A stretch of 64,000 bases of DNA. Source: DATFQI01 sp963816955 (lineage in GTDB: Bacteria; Actinomycetota; Thermoleophilia; Solirubrobacterales; Solirubrobacteraceae). The first letter of the stretch is position 1. The number at the start of each line of letters is the position of its first letter. This document shows positions 17,067 through 26,962 of this stretch, piece after piece. The position numbers and the translations under genes are program-made. Location: positions 248,001-312,000 of the forward strand of contig CAWFME010000004.1 in the NCBI GenBank assembly GCA_963816955.1, given 5' to 3'. The notes under the pieces were generated by a model. The model searched no databases. It was not told the origin of the DNA and worked only from the letters and a program-made list of their open reading frames with translations.

Positions 17067-17150
17067 GGCCGTACTTAGGAACTCGGGCCACACTGCTCAA
17101 GGGCCCGTCCTGGCGGGCCGAAACCCTGCAGAACGCGGAAAGACCCCTGG

Positions 17151-17156
17151 TAGCCT
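17151..17156 (+). promoter_or_regulatory. Possible -10 element of ftsH
   Basis: TAGCCT in the 145-nt gap between hpt and ftsH would give a leader of about 50 nt. The gap also holds a 6-bp hairpin GGCCCG / CGGGCC (17102-17119). No good -35 is visible, and nothing else is seen in the gap. Confidence 0.3.
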
Positions 17157-17211
17157 TGTTCATCTTGTCCAGCCGTTCCATCCCTGCGTGCGGGCAGCGC
17201 GCCGATAGCCG

Positions 17212-19209
<1,998 letters not shown>

Positions 19210-19210
19210 C

Positions 19211-19241
19211 TGCAAGAAAGGGGTCAGACCCCCTTCTTGCA
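19211..19241 (+). terminator. Hairpin after ftsH with a GGGGTCAGACCCC core
   Basis: Thirteen-base arms TGCAAGAAAGGGG and CCCCCTTCTTGCA pair with one mismatch around TCAGA, 1 nt after the ftsH stop. The symmetric shape would act on both strands. The core AAGGGGTCAGACCCC looks like a dispersed palindromic repeat as much as a simple terminator. Confidence 0.6.
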
Positions 19242-19243
19242 CG

Positions 19244-19262
19244 GGGTGGGGTTGCCCGCACC
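19244..19262 (+). repeat. Leader motif, copy 1, of the microprotein unit
   Basis: A 19-nt G-rich motif that recurs with 17 of 19 bases identical at 24365-24383. Both copies are followed, after 93-119 nt, by a related small ORF and then a hairpin. Both are also followed by GAGAGTTC further down the leader. Confidence 0.5.
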
Positions 19263-19355
19263 CCCGCGGCGGGGTGGCCCGACCGGGCATTCGCTGGCCT
19301 GCACGAACAATCGGCGTCGCGCCCGGTGGGAGAGTTCCGTTCCAGAGAGAACGCC

Positions 19356-19514
19356 ATGCACTCCCTCCTCAACATCCATCACGCGAACGCCGTAGAGCAG
19401 CAGCGCTCGGCCGCCCGTCGCCCCTGGTGGCACTACGCCACCCCGACGGTCTCCCGTCCCGCTCGGCGCCATACCCCCAAGGCGCATCCGGCTCCGGTCG
19501 TCCGCACCGCATAG
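19356..19514 (+). CDS. Microprotein, copy 1 (52 aa)
   Basis: The first 22 residues match the ORF at 24503 at 15 positions, pattern MxSLLxIxHAxA then QQRxAARR. The remaining 30 residues are Pro/Arg/His-rich with WWHYATP and have no counterpart there. It is small, basic and soluble. The purine-rich AGAGAGAA 5 nt before the ATG may serve as ribosome site. It lies alone between ftsH and the convergent Lrp-type gene, with its own leader motif and a strong hairpin 16 nt after the stop. No family is recognised. Confidence 0.5.
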   Translation: MHSLLNIHHANAVEQQRSAARRPWWHYATPTVSRPARRHTPKAHPAPVVRTA

Positions 19515-19529
19515 CGATCTCCACAGCGG

Positions 19530-19566
19530 CCCCCGTCTCGCTCCCTCCCCCCGGGCGAGACGGGGG
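19530..19566. terminator. Perfect 12-bp hairpin after microprotein copy 1
   Basis: Arms CCCCCGTCTCGC and GCGAGACGGGGG are exact complements around a 13-nt pyrimidine-rich loop. It ends 10 nt before the convergent Lrp-type gene and can serve both. Confidence 0.65.
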
Positions 19567-19575
19567 TCGAGTCTT

Positions 19576-20049
19576 TCAACGGCTCGCCTCGAGCGGCAGC
19601 GGCGAGGCGGGCTTGAGCTCCTCGAGGCGCAGCAGCGTCATCACGCGCTGGGCGCCGCCGCGGGTCGAGAGCCGCACGAGCACCCGCTGCAGCTCGGCGA
19701 CCTCGCGGGCGACGACCATCAGCATCGCGTCGGTCTCGCCCGTCACCCAGTCGGCGGCGATCACCTCGGGCATCGCGCGCACGGCCTGGGCGAAGCGGCG
19801 GTGCGCCGTGTCGTCGTGGCGCTCGAGCGAGACGGCGACGTAGACCTGCAGCGCGAAGCCCGCGGCCGCCGAGTCCAGGCGCGCCGCGATGCCGCGCACG
19901 ATGCCGGACTCCTTGAGCCTCCGCACGCGGTGCAGCGTGGCCGCGGGGGAGAGGCCGACGAGGCGCGCGAGCTCGACGTTCGGGCGGTCGGCGTCGGCCT
20001 GCAGCTCCGCAAGCAGCTGGATGTCAACAGAATCGAGCGAAATGGCCAT
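19576..20049 (-). CDS. Lrp/AsnC family transcriptional regulator
   Basis: A 157-aa regulator that usually responds to amino acids. The N-terminal helix-turn-helix reads LDSVDIQLLAELQADADRPNVELARLVGLSPAATLHRVRRLKESGIV in overlapping blocks (about residues 5-50). The C-terminal RAM domain has YVAVSLERH and VIAADWVTGETDAMLMVVA. The start at 20049 is fixed by TATTGT 8 nt upstream. It is divergent from an EamA-type exporter, a common pairing in which the regulator controls the exporter. Confidence 0.9.
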   Translation of the reverse strand: MAISLDSVDIQLLAELQADADRPNVELARLVGLSPAATLHRVRRLKESGIVRGIAARLDSAAAGFALQVYVAVSLERHDDTAHRRFAQAVRAMPEVIAADWVTGETDAMLMVVAREVAELQRVLVRLSTRGGAQRVMTLLRLEELKPASPLPLEASR

Positions 20050-20057
20050 GTCACGAA

Positions 20058-20063
20058 ACAATA
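20058..20063 (-). promoter_or_regulatory. -10 element of the Lrp-type gene
   Basis: TATTGT on the minus strand ends 8 nt before the ATG at 20049; leaderless spacing. Confidence 0.5.
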
Positions 20064-20122
20064 TTCGGTGATCAGGCCGATACAACGAATCGTGCCTGGA
20101 GAAGCGGCGATCTCGTCCGATC

Positions 20123-21052
20123 ATGACGGGTGTCATGACCAGCAACCGCTCCGCCATCCTCGCCCTCGCCGCCGCCGGCGCGCTGTGGGGCCTGACCGTG
20201 CCGCTGTCGAAGCTCTCGCTCGACTGGCTCGGCGGCGCGTGGCTGACGGTCATCCGCTTCGCGATCGCCGCGCCGGTGCTGGCTTACGCCGGCCGCCGCG
20301 GCCTGCGCGCGGCGCTCACGCCGCAGATCGCCGCCGCGGGCGCGGTCGGCTTCGGCGCGGTCATCCTGCTCCAGAACGCGGGCATCGAGCGCACGAGCGT
20401 CTCGCACGCCGCGCTGGTCGTCGGCGCCGTCCCCGTGATGGTCGCGCTGATGGCGGCCGCGCTCGGCCACGGCGTCGCGCGCCCGCTGCAGTGGACGGGC
20501 TACGGCGTGGCGCTGGCCGGCATCGCGATGGTCGCCGGTAGCGGCGGCTCGGGCGCCACGACCGCGGGCGACCTGATCGTGTTCGCCTCCGTGGCGCTCT
20601 CGGCGACGTTCATCGTCGTGCAGCCGCGCCTGCTCGAGGGGCGCGACCCGGCGGCGGTCACGGCCGTGCAGTTCGCCGCCGGCGCGCTCGTCGCGCTCCC
20701 GCACGCGCTCGCCTTCGAGGGCCTGCCGCCCGCGCCGGTCGAGGCCGGCCCGGTGATCGCGCTGGTCGCGCTCGCGTCCGTCGGCACCGTGGTCCCGTTC
20801 TGGCTGTTCGCCCACGGGCAGGCGCACGTGCCGGCCAACCTGGCGGGAACGTTCCTGAACCTCGAGCCGCTCGTCGGCGTCGCCGTCGGCTGGATCGGCT
20901 TCGGCGAGGCCGTCGCGGCCAACCAGCTGCTCGGCGGCGTGGCCGTCCTGGCCGGCATCGCGCTCAGCACCTACCGCCCGGACGAGGGGAGGCGGCGCCC
21001 GCGCAGCGGGCGCCCCCGCGCCTGGCGCCTCCGTCCGCTGACCGCCGGCTGA
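20123..21052 (+). CDS. EamA/DMT family transporter
   Basis: A membrane protein of 309 aa with ten hydrophobic helices arranged as two EamA repeats. The first begins ILALAAAGALWGLTVPLSKLSL and the second near VFASVALSATFIVV. Between the halves are ALVVGAVPVMVALMAA and VGTVVPFWLFAHGQAHVPA. It probably exports amino acids or other small metabolites. An ATG at 20135 is an alternative start four codons later. The gene is divergent from an Lrp-type regulator. Confidence 0.88.
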   Translation: MTGVMTSNRSAILALAAAGALWGLTVPLSKLSLDWLGGAWLTVIRFAIAAPVLAYAGRRGLRAALTPQIAAAGAVGFGAVILLQNAGIERTSVSHAALVVGAVPVMVALMAAALGHGVARPLQWTGYGVALAGIAMVAGSGGSGATTAGDLIVFASVALSATFIVVQPRLLEGRDPAAVTAVQFAAGALVALPHALAFEGLPPAPVEAGPVIALVALASVGTVVPFWLFAHGQAHVPANLAGTFLNLEPLVGVAVGWIGFGEAVAANQLLGGVAVLAGIALSTYRPDEGRRRPRSGRPRAWRLRPLTAG

Positions 21053-21059
21053 CGAGGGC

Positions 21060-22013
21060 TCAGGAGACGAGGGCGGCGAGCTCCTCGTAGGGAGCGTGCG
21101 CGAAGAACGGATCGAGCGGCTCGTCCTGCTCGCGCGCCGAGCGCAGCGCGCGCTCCCAAGTGAGCGTTCGGACGATCCGCGCGACGCGGCAGGCGAGCGC
21201 GAGCTCCTCGGCGAGCGCGTGCGGCGCGGCGATGTCGGCGAACGCCTCCAGGTAGGCGGCGCGGGCGCGCTCCAGGTGCGGCCCGGCGAGCACCTGCGCG
21301 GGTACGAGCATGACCGCGAACGCGTGCGCGAGCACGGCGTCGCCCCAGTCGTAGAAGCGGTACGGCCCCGTCCCGAGGACGTTGTGGTGGTGCAGGTCGT
21401 TGTGGTCCAGGCTCGCCGGCACCGGCGAGGCGGCGAGGCGCTCGCACCAGCGGGCCACGTCGTCGCGCAGCGCGGCGACCTGCCGGAGCGCGCCGCTGTC
21501 ACCGCCGCCCGCGGGCGCCGCGGCGCGGGCGGCCTCGAGCGCCTCCCCGAAGCGCCCGGGGACGACCTCCGGCCGCATGTCGGGCACGCCGAGCGCCGGG
21601 AGCGCGGCGGCGCGCGGCGCGAGCGCGCGCTGCAGCCGCCCGTACTGCGCCAGCGCCGCGGCCATGGCCGCCGGCACGTCGTCGGGCGCCAGGCGCTCGC
21701 CGACCGGCGGCCCGCCGTCGGGCAGCAGCATCCAGCCGCGGGGTGCGTCGACCGCCAGCGGGGTGAGCACGTCCTCCGGCGCCTCGCGGGCGAGCAGCCC
21801 GTAGAGGCCGGCCTCGAAGGCCGTCGCGGCGCCCGCGGCCTTCATCCACACGTCGCCGCCGGTCGTCGGCGCGCGCAGGACGGTCGCCCACGGGCGCACG
21901 CGCGTCTGCTCGACCTCGCCGGTCCGCTCCAGGCCTGACTCCGCGAGCCGGCGATCGATCCAGCCGGCGGCCTGCTCCCGCCACGCCTCCGAGGTCCATA
22001 ACCCGACGCTCAC
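21060..22013 (-). CDS. Aminoglycoside phosphotransferase-like kinase
   Basis: A 317-aa soluble protein of the APH/choline-kinase fold. The catalytic loop is SLDHNDLHHHNVLG (Brenner pattern HxDxxxxN) and the metal Asp is in YRFYDWGDAVLAH. An N-terminal lysine in DVWMKAAGAATAFEAGLY could bind ATP. Such genomic homologues phosphorylate varied small molecules, so resistance should not be assumed. The GTG start at 22013 is supported by TACGTT ending 6 nt upstream. It is convergent with the EamA gene (7 nt apart). Confidence 0.85.
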   Translation of the reverse strand: MSVGLWTSEAWREQAAGWIDRRLAESGLERTGEVEQTRVRPWATVLRAPTTGGDVWMKAAGAATAFEAGLYGLLAREAPEDVLTPLAVDAPRGWMLLPDGGPPVGERLAPDDVPAAMAAALAQYGRLQRALAPRAAALPALGVPDMRPEVVPGRFGEALEAARAAAPAGGGDSGALRQVAALRDDVARWCERLAASPVPASLDHNDLHHHNVLGTGPYRFYDWGDAVLAHAFAVMLVPAQVLAGPHLERARAAYLEAFADIAAPHALAEELALACRVARIVRTLTWERALRSAREQDEPLDPFFAHAPYEELAALVS

Positions 22014-22019
22014 GCCGCG

Positions 22020-22025
22020 AACGTA
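22020..22025 (-). promoter_or_regulatory. -10 element of the APH-like gene
   Basis: TACGTT on the minus strand ends 6 nt before the GTG at 22013. Confidence 0.45.
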
Positions 22026-22065
22026 CCCGCCGCCGCGCGGCGGCGCGGCGCGGCGGGCTGCCAGC

Positions 22066-23073
22066 ATGCCGCGGGTGCTGACGGTCTTCGACGGACACAA
22101 CGACACGCTCACGCGCGAGGACGCGGGCGACTTCGCCTCCGGCCGCGCGGGCGGCCACGTGGACCTGCCGCGCGCCCGCCGGGGCGGCCTCGGCGGCGGG
22201 ATCTTCGCGGCGTTCACGCCCACGCCGGGGGACGAGCCGCCGGACGGCGAGCCGGCCGCGCCGGTCGGGCAGGACCCCGCCGCCGGGCTGGTCGCGCGCA
22301 CGCTCGGACGGCTGTTGGCGCTCGAGCGCGACGGCCACGTGAAGCTCGCCCGCGGGCCCGGCGACCTCGACGCCGCGCGCGCCGAGGGCACGCTCGCCGC
22401 CGTGGCCCACGTCGAGGGCGCGGAGGCCGTCGACCCCGGGCTGCTGGCGCTGGACGTGCTCCACGCCGCGGGCTTGCGCTCGCTGGGCCCGGTCTGGAGC
22501 CGCCCGAACGCGTTCGCCCACGGCGTCCCGTTCGCGTACCCGAGCTCGCCGGACACGGGCCCGGGTCTCACGCCCGCCGGCACGCGGCTCGTCCGCCGCT
22601 GCGCCGAGCTGGGCATCGCGGTCGACCTCAGCCATCTCAACGAGCGCGGCTTCTGGGACGTCGCCGGGCTGGAGCTCGCGCCGCTGATCGCGTCGCACTC
22701 GGGCGCGCACGCGATCTGCCCCGCCAGCCGCAACCTCACGGACGCCCAGCTCGACGCCATCGGCGCGTCGGGCGGGCTGGTCGGGGTGGTCTACGCCGTC
22801 GCCTTCGTCCGCCCCGACGGCGCCGAGGACCCGGACACGCCGCTGGAGGCGATCGCCGCCCACGTGCGCCACGTCGCCGACCGGATCGGCGTCGACCACG
22901 TCGCGCTCGGCTCGGACTTCGACGGCGCGGAGATCCCGCGGGCGCTCGGCGACGTCACCGGCCTTCCGCGCCTGCTCGACGCGATCCGCGCGACGGGCTT
23001 CGACGACGACGAGATGGAGCGGATCGCCTGGGGCAACTGGCGGCGCGTGCTCGAGGCCGCCTGGGCCGGCTAG
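22066..23073 (+). CDS. Membrane-dipeptidase-like peptidase (M19)
   Basis: A 335-aa zinc peptidase of the renal dipeptidase family. Metal ligands are visible in FDGHNDTL, in VEGAE (bridging Glu) and in DLSHLNERGFWDV; later SHSGAH, and the Asp in ALGSDFDG, complete the set. The C-terminus GNWRRVLEAAW is typical. Substrates are dipeptides, perhaps D-amino-acid ones. No signal peptide is visible, so it is probably cytosolic. It is divergent from the kinase gene and nearly touches the convergent peptidase T gene. Confidence 0.92.
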   Translation: MPRVLTVFDGHNDTLTREDAGDFASGRAGGHVDLPRARRGGLGGGIFAAFTPTPGDEPPDGEPAAPVGQDPAAGLVARTLGRLLALERDGHVKLARGPGDLDAARAEGTLAAVAHVEGAEAVDPGLLALDVLHAAGLRSLGPVWSRPNAFAHGVPFAYPSSPDTGPGLTPAGTRLVRRCAELGIAVDLSHLNERGFWDVAGLELAPLIASHSGAHAICPASRNLTDAQLDAIGASGGLVGVVYAVAFVRPDGAEDPDTPLEAIAAHVRHVADRIGVDHVALGSDFDGAEIPRALGDVTGLPRLLDAIRATGFDDDEMERIAWGNWRRVLEAAWAG

Positions 23074-23074
23074 C

Positions 23075-24346
23075 TCAGCCGGCCGGCTCCCGCGCCCACA
23101 GGCCGGCGAGCCGGACGACGACCGCCGCCGCCGAGGCCATGTCGTGCACGGACGCCCACTCGCGCACGGAGTGGTACTCGTGGCCGCCCGTGAACAGGTT
23201 CGGCGTCGGCAGGCCGCGCGCGCTGAGGATCGAGCCGTCGGTGCCGCCGCGGATCGGCTCCCGCACGGGCTCGATCCCCTCCTCGCGGATCGCCCGCTCG
23301 GCGACCTCGACGATCTGCGGGGCCTCGTCGATGAAGCGGCGCATGTTGGGGTACTGCGGGCGCTCGGTCACCTCCACCCGCGAGCGCGGCTCCTCGGCGG
23401 CGACCGCCTCGGCGGTGCTTCGGATCAGCGCGATGTGCTCGGCCAGCAGCGCGTCGTCGAAGTCGCGCGCGATGAAGCGGATCTCCGCGCGACCCGCGTC
23501 GCCGGAGAGCATGAAGGGGTGGACGAAGCCGTCGCGGTCGCCCGTGGTCTCCGGCGTGAGCCGGTCGGAGGGCAGCCGCGCGAGCAGCACGCCCGCCAGC
23601 CGCGCGGCGTTGACGAGCCTGCCCTTCGCCCAGCCCGGGTGGATGTCGACGCCGTGGAAGACGACCGCGACCTCGGTGCCCGAGAACGTCTCGTCCTGGA
23701 TCTCGCCGGGCTGCGAGCCGTCGAGCGTGTAGGCGTACGCCGCGCCGAAGCGCTCGACGTCGAACAGCGTCGCGCCCTCGCCGATCTCCTCGTCGGGCGT
23801 GAAGCCGATCTTCAGCGTCGGGCGCGGCAGCTCGGGATGCGCGGCCAGGTGCGCGACGGCGGCCATGATCTCGGCCACGCCGGCCTTGTCGTCGGCGCCC
23901 AGCAGCGTGTCGCCGCTCGAGGTGACGACGTCGTGGCCGGCCTTGCCGCCCAGCACCGGCATGTCGGCCGGGTCGAGCACGGTGCCGCCGCGCGGGAGCT
24001 CGATCGGCCGGCCGTCGTAATCGCGGTGCACGAGCGGCTCGACGCCGGCGCCCGGCGCGTCGGGGGAGACGTCCACGTGCGCGATCAGCCCGACCGCGGG
24101 CGGCGAGCCGCCGTTCGCGGGCAGCGTCGCGTAGACGTAGCCGTTGTCGTCGATCGCCGCATCGTCGAGGCCGATCTCGCGCAGCTCGGCCACCAGCATC
24201 CGCAGCAGGTCGAGCTGGCCGGGCGTGCTCGGGCTCTGCGTGCGGTCGCGGACGGACTGCGTGTCGACGCGGGCGTAGCGCAGGAAGCGGTCGAGGACGT
24301 CGGCGGCCAGCGCCTCCGCGAGCTCCGACGTGTAGGCGGCAGGCAT
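23075..24346 (-). CDS. pepT: Peptidase T (tripeptide aminopeptidase)
   Basis: Removes the N-terminal residue from tripeptides. The 423-aa M20 family protein shows VGLIAHVDVSPDAPG (first metal His/Asp), the bridging Asp in LLGADDKAGVAEIM, the catalytic Glu pair in GFTPDEEIGEGATLFD, a dimerisation insert with VFHGVDIHPGWAKG, and the last His in GGHEYHSVREWAS. Length fits the family. It lies with the M19 dipeptidase, so the block can degrade peptides to amino acids, next to an Lrp regulator and an exporter. Confidence 0.95.
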   Translation of the reverse strand: MPAAYTSELAEALAADVLDRFLRYARVDTQSVRDRTQSPSTPGQLDLLRMLVAELREIGLDDAAIDDNGYVYATLPANGGSPPAVGLIAHVDVSPDAPGAGVEPLVHRDYDGRPIELPRGGTVLDPADMPVLGGKAGHDVVTSSGDTLLGADDKAGVAEIMAAVAHLAAHPELPRPTLKIGFTPDEEIGEGATLFDVERFGAAYAYTLDGSQPGEIQDETFSGTEVAVVFHGVDIHPGWAKGRLVNAARLAGVLLARLPSDRLTPETTGDRDGFVHPFMLSGDAGRAEIRFIARDFDDALLAEHIALIRSTAEAVAAEEPRSRVEVTERPQYPNMRRFIDEAPQIVEVAERAIREEGIEPVREPIRGGTDGSILSARGLPTPNLFTGGHEYHSVREWASVHDMASAAAVVVRLAGLWAREPAG

Positions 24347-24364
24347 CCGCTGGTCTTATCAGCC

Positions 24365-24383
24365 GGGTGGGGCTGGCCGCACC
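24365..24383 (+). repeat. Leader motif, copy 2, of the microprotein unit
   Basis: Direct repeat of 19244-19262 with two substitutions. It lies 120 nt before the related small ORF at 24503. Confidence 0.5.
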
Positions 24384-24502
24384 GCGGCGGCGGCCCTCCG
24401 CACCCGTCAGACGCAGGGTCGCACCAGTCCGCGGGCACCCGCCGATTGCGAGAGTTCACCCATCGCAGCACCCCCGATCAGGCCCACCCACCGGGCGACC
24501 AG

Positions 24503-24586
24503 ATGAACTCCCTCCTCCACATCATCCACGCGCAGGCGACCGACCAGCAGCGACTGGCCGCCCGCCGCAACCGGCGCCGCAGCTAG
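24503..24586 (+). CDS. Microprotein, copy 2 (27 aa)
   Basis: A very short ORF whose first 22 residues match the ORF at 19356 at 15 positions (MNSLLHIIHAQA, then QQRLAARR) and which then ends in RNRRRS. It lacks the Pro/Arg tail of copy 1. The conservation of protein sequence, start and downstream hairpin argues that it is translated, but the ribosome site is weak. No family is recognised. It lies between pepT (divergent) and the PP2C gene. Confidence 0.45.
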   Translation: MNSLLHIIHAQATDQQRLAARRNRRRS

Positions 24587-24602
24587 AGCCTCCCCATCGC
24601 CG

Positions 24603-24631
24603 GGAGGGCGGGGACGGTGTCCCCGCCCTCC
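24603..24631 (+). terminator. Perfect 13-bp hairpin after microprotein copy 2
   Basis: Arms GGAGGGCGGGGAC and GTCCCCGCCCTCC are exact complements with a GGT loop, 16 nt after the small ORF. No T tract follows, as is common in GC-rich genomes. Confidence 0.65.
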
Positions 24632-24679
24632 TCCGGGGCGCGCCGGGGGCCGACGTGCGTCCCGGCGCGCCTGCGCTCG

Positions 24680-24685
24680 TATGAT
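24680..24685 (+). promoter_or_regulatory. -10 element of the GAF-PP2C gene
   Basis: TATGAT, close to consensus, ends 7 nt before the ATG at 24693. Confidence 0.5.
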
Positions 24686-24692
24686 CGGGAGC

Positions 24693-26303
24693 ATGAGCGG
24701 GGGAGCACCCTCTCCTGAGGAGGCCATCCGGGAGCTCAAGCAGATCACCGACGCCGCGCTCGGCTCGCTGTCGATGGACGAGCTGTTGAAGGTCCTGCTC
24801 GATCGCATCGCGGAGATCCTCGTCTCCGACACCGCTGCCTTCCTGCTGCTGGACGAGGTCTCCAACGAGCTCGTGGCGCAGGCCGCCAAGGGCATCGAGG
24901 AGGAGGTCGAGCAGGGGGTGCGGATCCCGGTCGGGCGCGGCTTCGCCGGCAGGATCGCGGCCCAGCTGCGCCCCGTGGCGATCGAGGACGTCGACCACGC
25001 GGACATCCTCAACCCGATCCTGCGCGAGAAGGGCATCCGCTCGCTGCTCGGCGTGCCGCTGCTCGTCGAGGGCCGGGTGATCGGCGTGCTGCACGTGGGC
25101 TCGCTGACGCGCCGCCACTTCGACCAGCGCGAGGTCGACCTGCTCCAGCTCGCCGCTGACCGCGCCGCGATCGCGATCGAGCACGCGCGGCTGCACGCGC
25201 AGCGCGACATCGTCGAGGCGATGCAGCGGGCGATGCTGCCGGCCGCGCTGCCGCTGATCCCCGGCATCCTGTTCACGGCGACCTACAAGCCGGCCGCGGT
25301 CGATGCCCGGGTCGGCGGCGACTGGTACGACGTGTTCGAGCTCGGGTTCGGCCGGATCGCGCTGGTGATCGGCGACGTCGTCGGCCGCGGCGTGGAGGCC
25401 GGCGCCCTGATGGCGCAGGTCCGCACCGCCCTGCGCGCGTACGCGTTCGAGGGCCACCCGCCGGGGATGGTCGTGGAGCTGCTCAACCGGCTGTTCGCCG
25501 CCTCCCGGCCGACGAAGCTGACCACGCTGGCCTACCTAGTGCTCGACCCCGAGGCGGCCGAGATCACGCTGGTCAGCGCGGGCCACCTCCCGCCGATCGT
25601 CGTCGGCCCCGACGGCACGGGGCGGCTGCTCGACGTGGAGGGGGACCCGCCCGTCGGCGCCTTCCGCGCGGCCCGCTACCACGAGCGCAAGGTCCCGCTC
25701 GAGCCCGGCAGCCGCCTCGTGCTGGTGACCGACGGCGCCGCCGAGGTCCGCGGCGAGCCGCTCGACGCGGGGCTGGAGCGCCTGCGCGTGCTCGCCGAGA
25801 CCGAGCTCGACACCCGCGCGCTGTGCGCCAAGATCGCCCAGGGCGCCGCCTCGGGCGGGCCCAGCGACGACGACGTGGCCGTGCTGGTCGCGCACGTGCA
25901 GCCGCTGCCCGAGCGCCTGAGCACCCGCTGGCCGGCCAACGCGGACGCGCTCGGCGGCCTGCGCCACCTCCTCCGCCGCTGGCTGGCCGGCCACGGCGCC
26001 AGCAAGAACGAGATCTACGACATCACCGTCGCCGTCCAGGAGGCGGCGGCGAACGCCGTCGAGCACGCGTACGCCCCCGGCACCGCGGCCTTCACCGTCG
26101 ACGCCGAGCACGTCGCCGGGGCGATCACGGTGACGGTGACCGACCGCGGCCGCTGGCGCGAGGCTCGCGGCGAGCACCGCGGCCGCGGGTTCCCGCTGAT
26201 GCGCGGGCTGATGGAGAGCGTCGACGTCAGGCCCGAGGGCGGCGGCACCTCCGTGGTGCTGCGGCGGACGCTGACGCTCGAGGAGGCCGGATGCCGTCAC
26301 TGA
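24693..26303 (+). CDS. GAF-PP2C(SpoIIE)-HATPase signalling protein
   Basis: A 536-aa cytosolic protein with three domains. Residues 15-165 are a GAF sensor (LSMDELLKVLLDRIAEILVSD, GRGFAGRIAAQLRPVAIEDVD). About 195-400 is a PP2C/SpoIIE phosphatase with metal Asp in GGDWYDVFEL, GDVVGRGVEAG and the late SDDDVAVLVAHV. About 410-530 is an RsbW-like kinase fold with VAVQEAAANAVEHAY and TDRGRW. It can both phosphorylate and dephosphorylate an anti-anti-sigma factor; the STAS gene that follows is the obvious partner. Start chosen at 24693 for the leaderless spacing. Confidence 0.9.
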   Translation: MSGGAPSPEEAIRELKQITDAALGSLSMDELLKVLLDRIAEILVSDTAAFLLLDEVSNELVAQAAKGIEEEVEQGVRIPVGRGFAGRIAAQLRPVAIEDVDHADILNPILREKGIRSLLGVPLLVEGRVIGVLHVGSLTRRHFDQREVDLLQLAADRAAIAIEHARLHAQRDIVEAMQRAMLPAALPLIPGILFTATYKPAAVDARVGGDWYDVFELGFGRIALVIGDVVGRGVEAGALMAQVRTALRAYAFEGHPPGMVVELLNRLFAASRPTKLTTLAYLVLDPEAAEITLVSAGHLPPIVVGPDGTGRLLDVEGDPPVGAFRAARYHERKVPLEPGSRLVLVTDGAAEVRGEPLDAGLERLRVLAETELDTRALCAKIAQGAASGGPSDDDVAVLVAHVQPLPERLSTRWPANADALGGLRHLLRRWLAGHGASKNEIYDITVAVQEAAANAVEHAYAPGTAAFTVDAEHVAGAITVTVTDRGRWREARGEHRGRGFPLMRGLMESVDVRPEGGGTSVVLRRTLTLEEAGCRH

Positions 26304-26632
26304 TCCGCGTCAGCGAGGAGCGCCTCGACGGCACGGTGATAGCCGTGCTCGACGGCGAGCTGGACGCCTCCAGCGTGGGCGACGTCGCCGTCGTCCTGCG
26401 CCGGCTGGTCGAGAACCGCGTCCACCGGGTCGTGGTCGACATGGCGAAGGTGAGCTACCTGGACAGCGCGGGCATCAACCTGCTCTACGCGGTCGGCGGC
26501 GACCTGTCGGCGCGCCAGCAGCAGCTGCACCTCGTGGTCGTCCCCGGGTCGCCGATCGAGCGGACGTTGCAGATCGTCGGCGCGGACCGGTCGTTCCCGT
26601 TCCACGCGGACCGGGACGGGGCGCTCTCCTAG
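26291..26632 (+). CDS. STAS-domain anti-anti-sigma factor
   Basis: A 113-aa protein of the SpoIIAA/RsbV type. The strand-helix pattern includes VIAVLDGELDASSVGDVAVVLRRL and the phosphorylation loop with Ser in VSYLDSAGINLL. It would be phosphorylated by the kinase domain and dephosphorylated by the phosphatase domain of the upstream protein. It has a ribosome site (AGGAGG, 5 nt upstream) inside the end of the previous gene and overlaps it by 13 nt. It is convergent with a small ORF (4-nt overlap). Confidence 0.9.
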   Translation: MPSLIRVSEERLDGTVIAVLDGELDASSVGDVAVVLRRLVENRVHRVVVDMAKVSYLDSAGINLLYAVGGDLSARQQQLHLVVVPGSPIERTLQIVGADRSFPFHADRDGALS

Positions 26633-26832
26633 CCGACCTGCGGGCCGGAGAGCTGCGCGCGGAAGGTCGCGATCTCCGTGACGGCGGCGCCGACGTAGGC
26701 GCTGCGGTAGTCCTCGATCTCGCGCTCGAGATCGTCGATGTAGGCCGGGATCGCGTCGGCGCCCCAGGCCAGGGCGGCGGCGCGCTCATCGGCGAGGGTG
26801 TCGAGGTGGGTGCGGATCTCGGTGGTCGTCAT
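26629..26832 (-). CDS. Small hypothetical protein (67 aa)
   Basis: Hydrophilic, helical, acidic product: EIRTHLDTLADERAAALAWG, then IDDLEREIEDYRSAYVGAAVTEIATF. No family is recognised. The start at 26832 gives a compact protein beginning MTTTEIR. It lies convergent to the STAS gene and divergent from folP. Confidence 0.5.
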   Translation of the reverse strand: MTTTEIRTHLDTLADERAAALAWGADAIPAYIDDLEREIEDYRSAYVGAAVTEIATFRAQLSGPQVG

Positions 26833-26962
26833 GGCCAGGCAAATGTCGCAGTCCGGGGGCCGCCTCCAGAGGGGGCCCGCATGTGTCTCGTCGTAGGACG
26901 TCCCCACTGTCGCGGTGCGGTCGACCCCACTACGTGAAGGGTCCGTTACCGTCACTTCGCCG

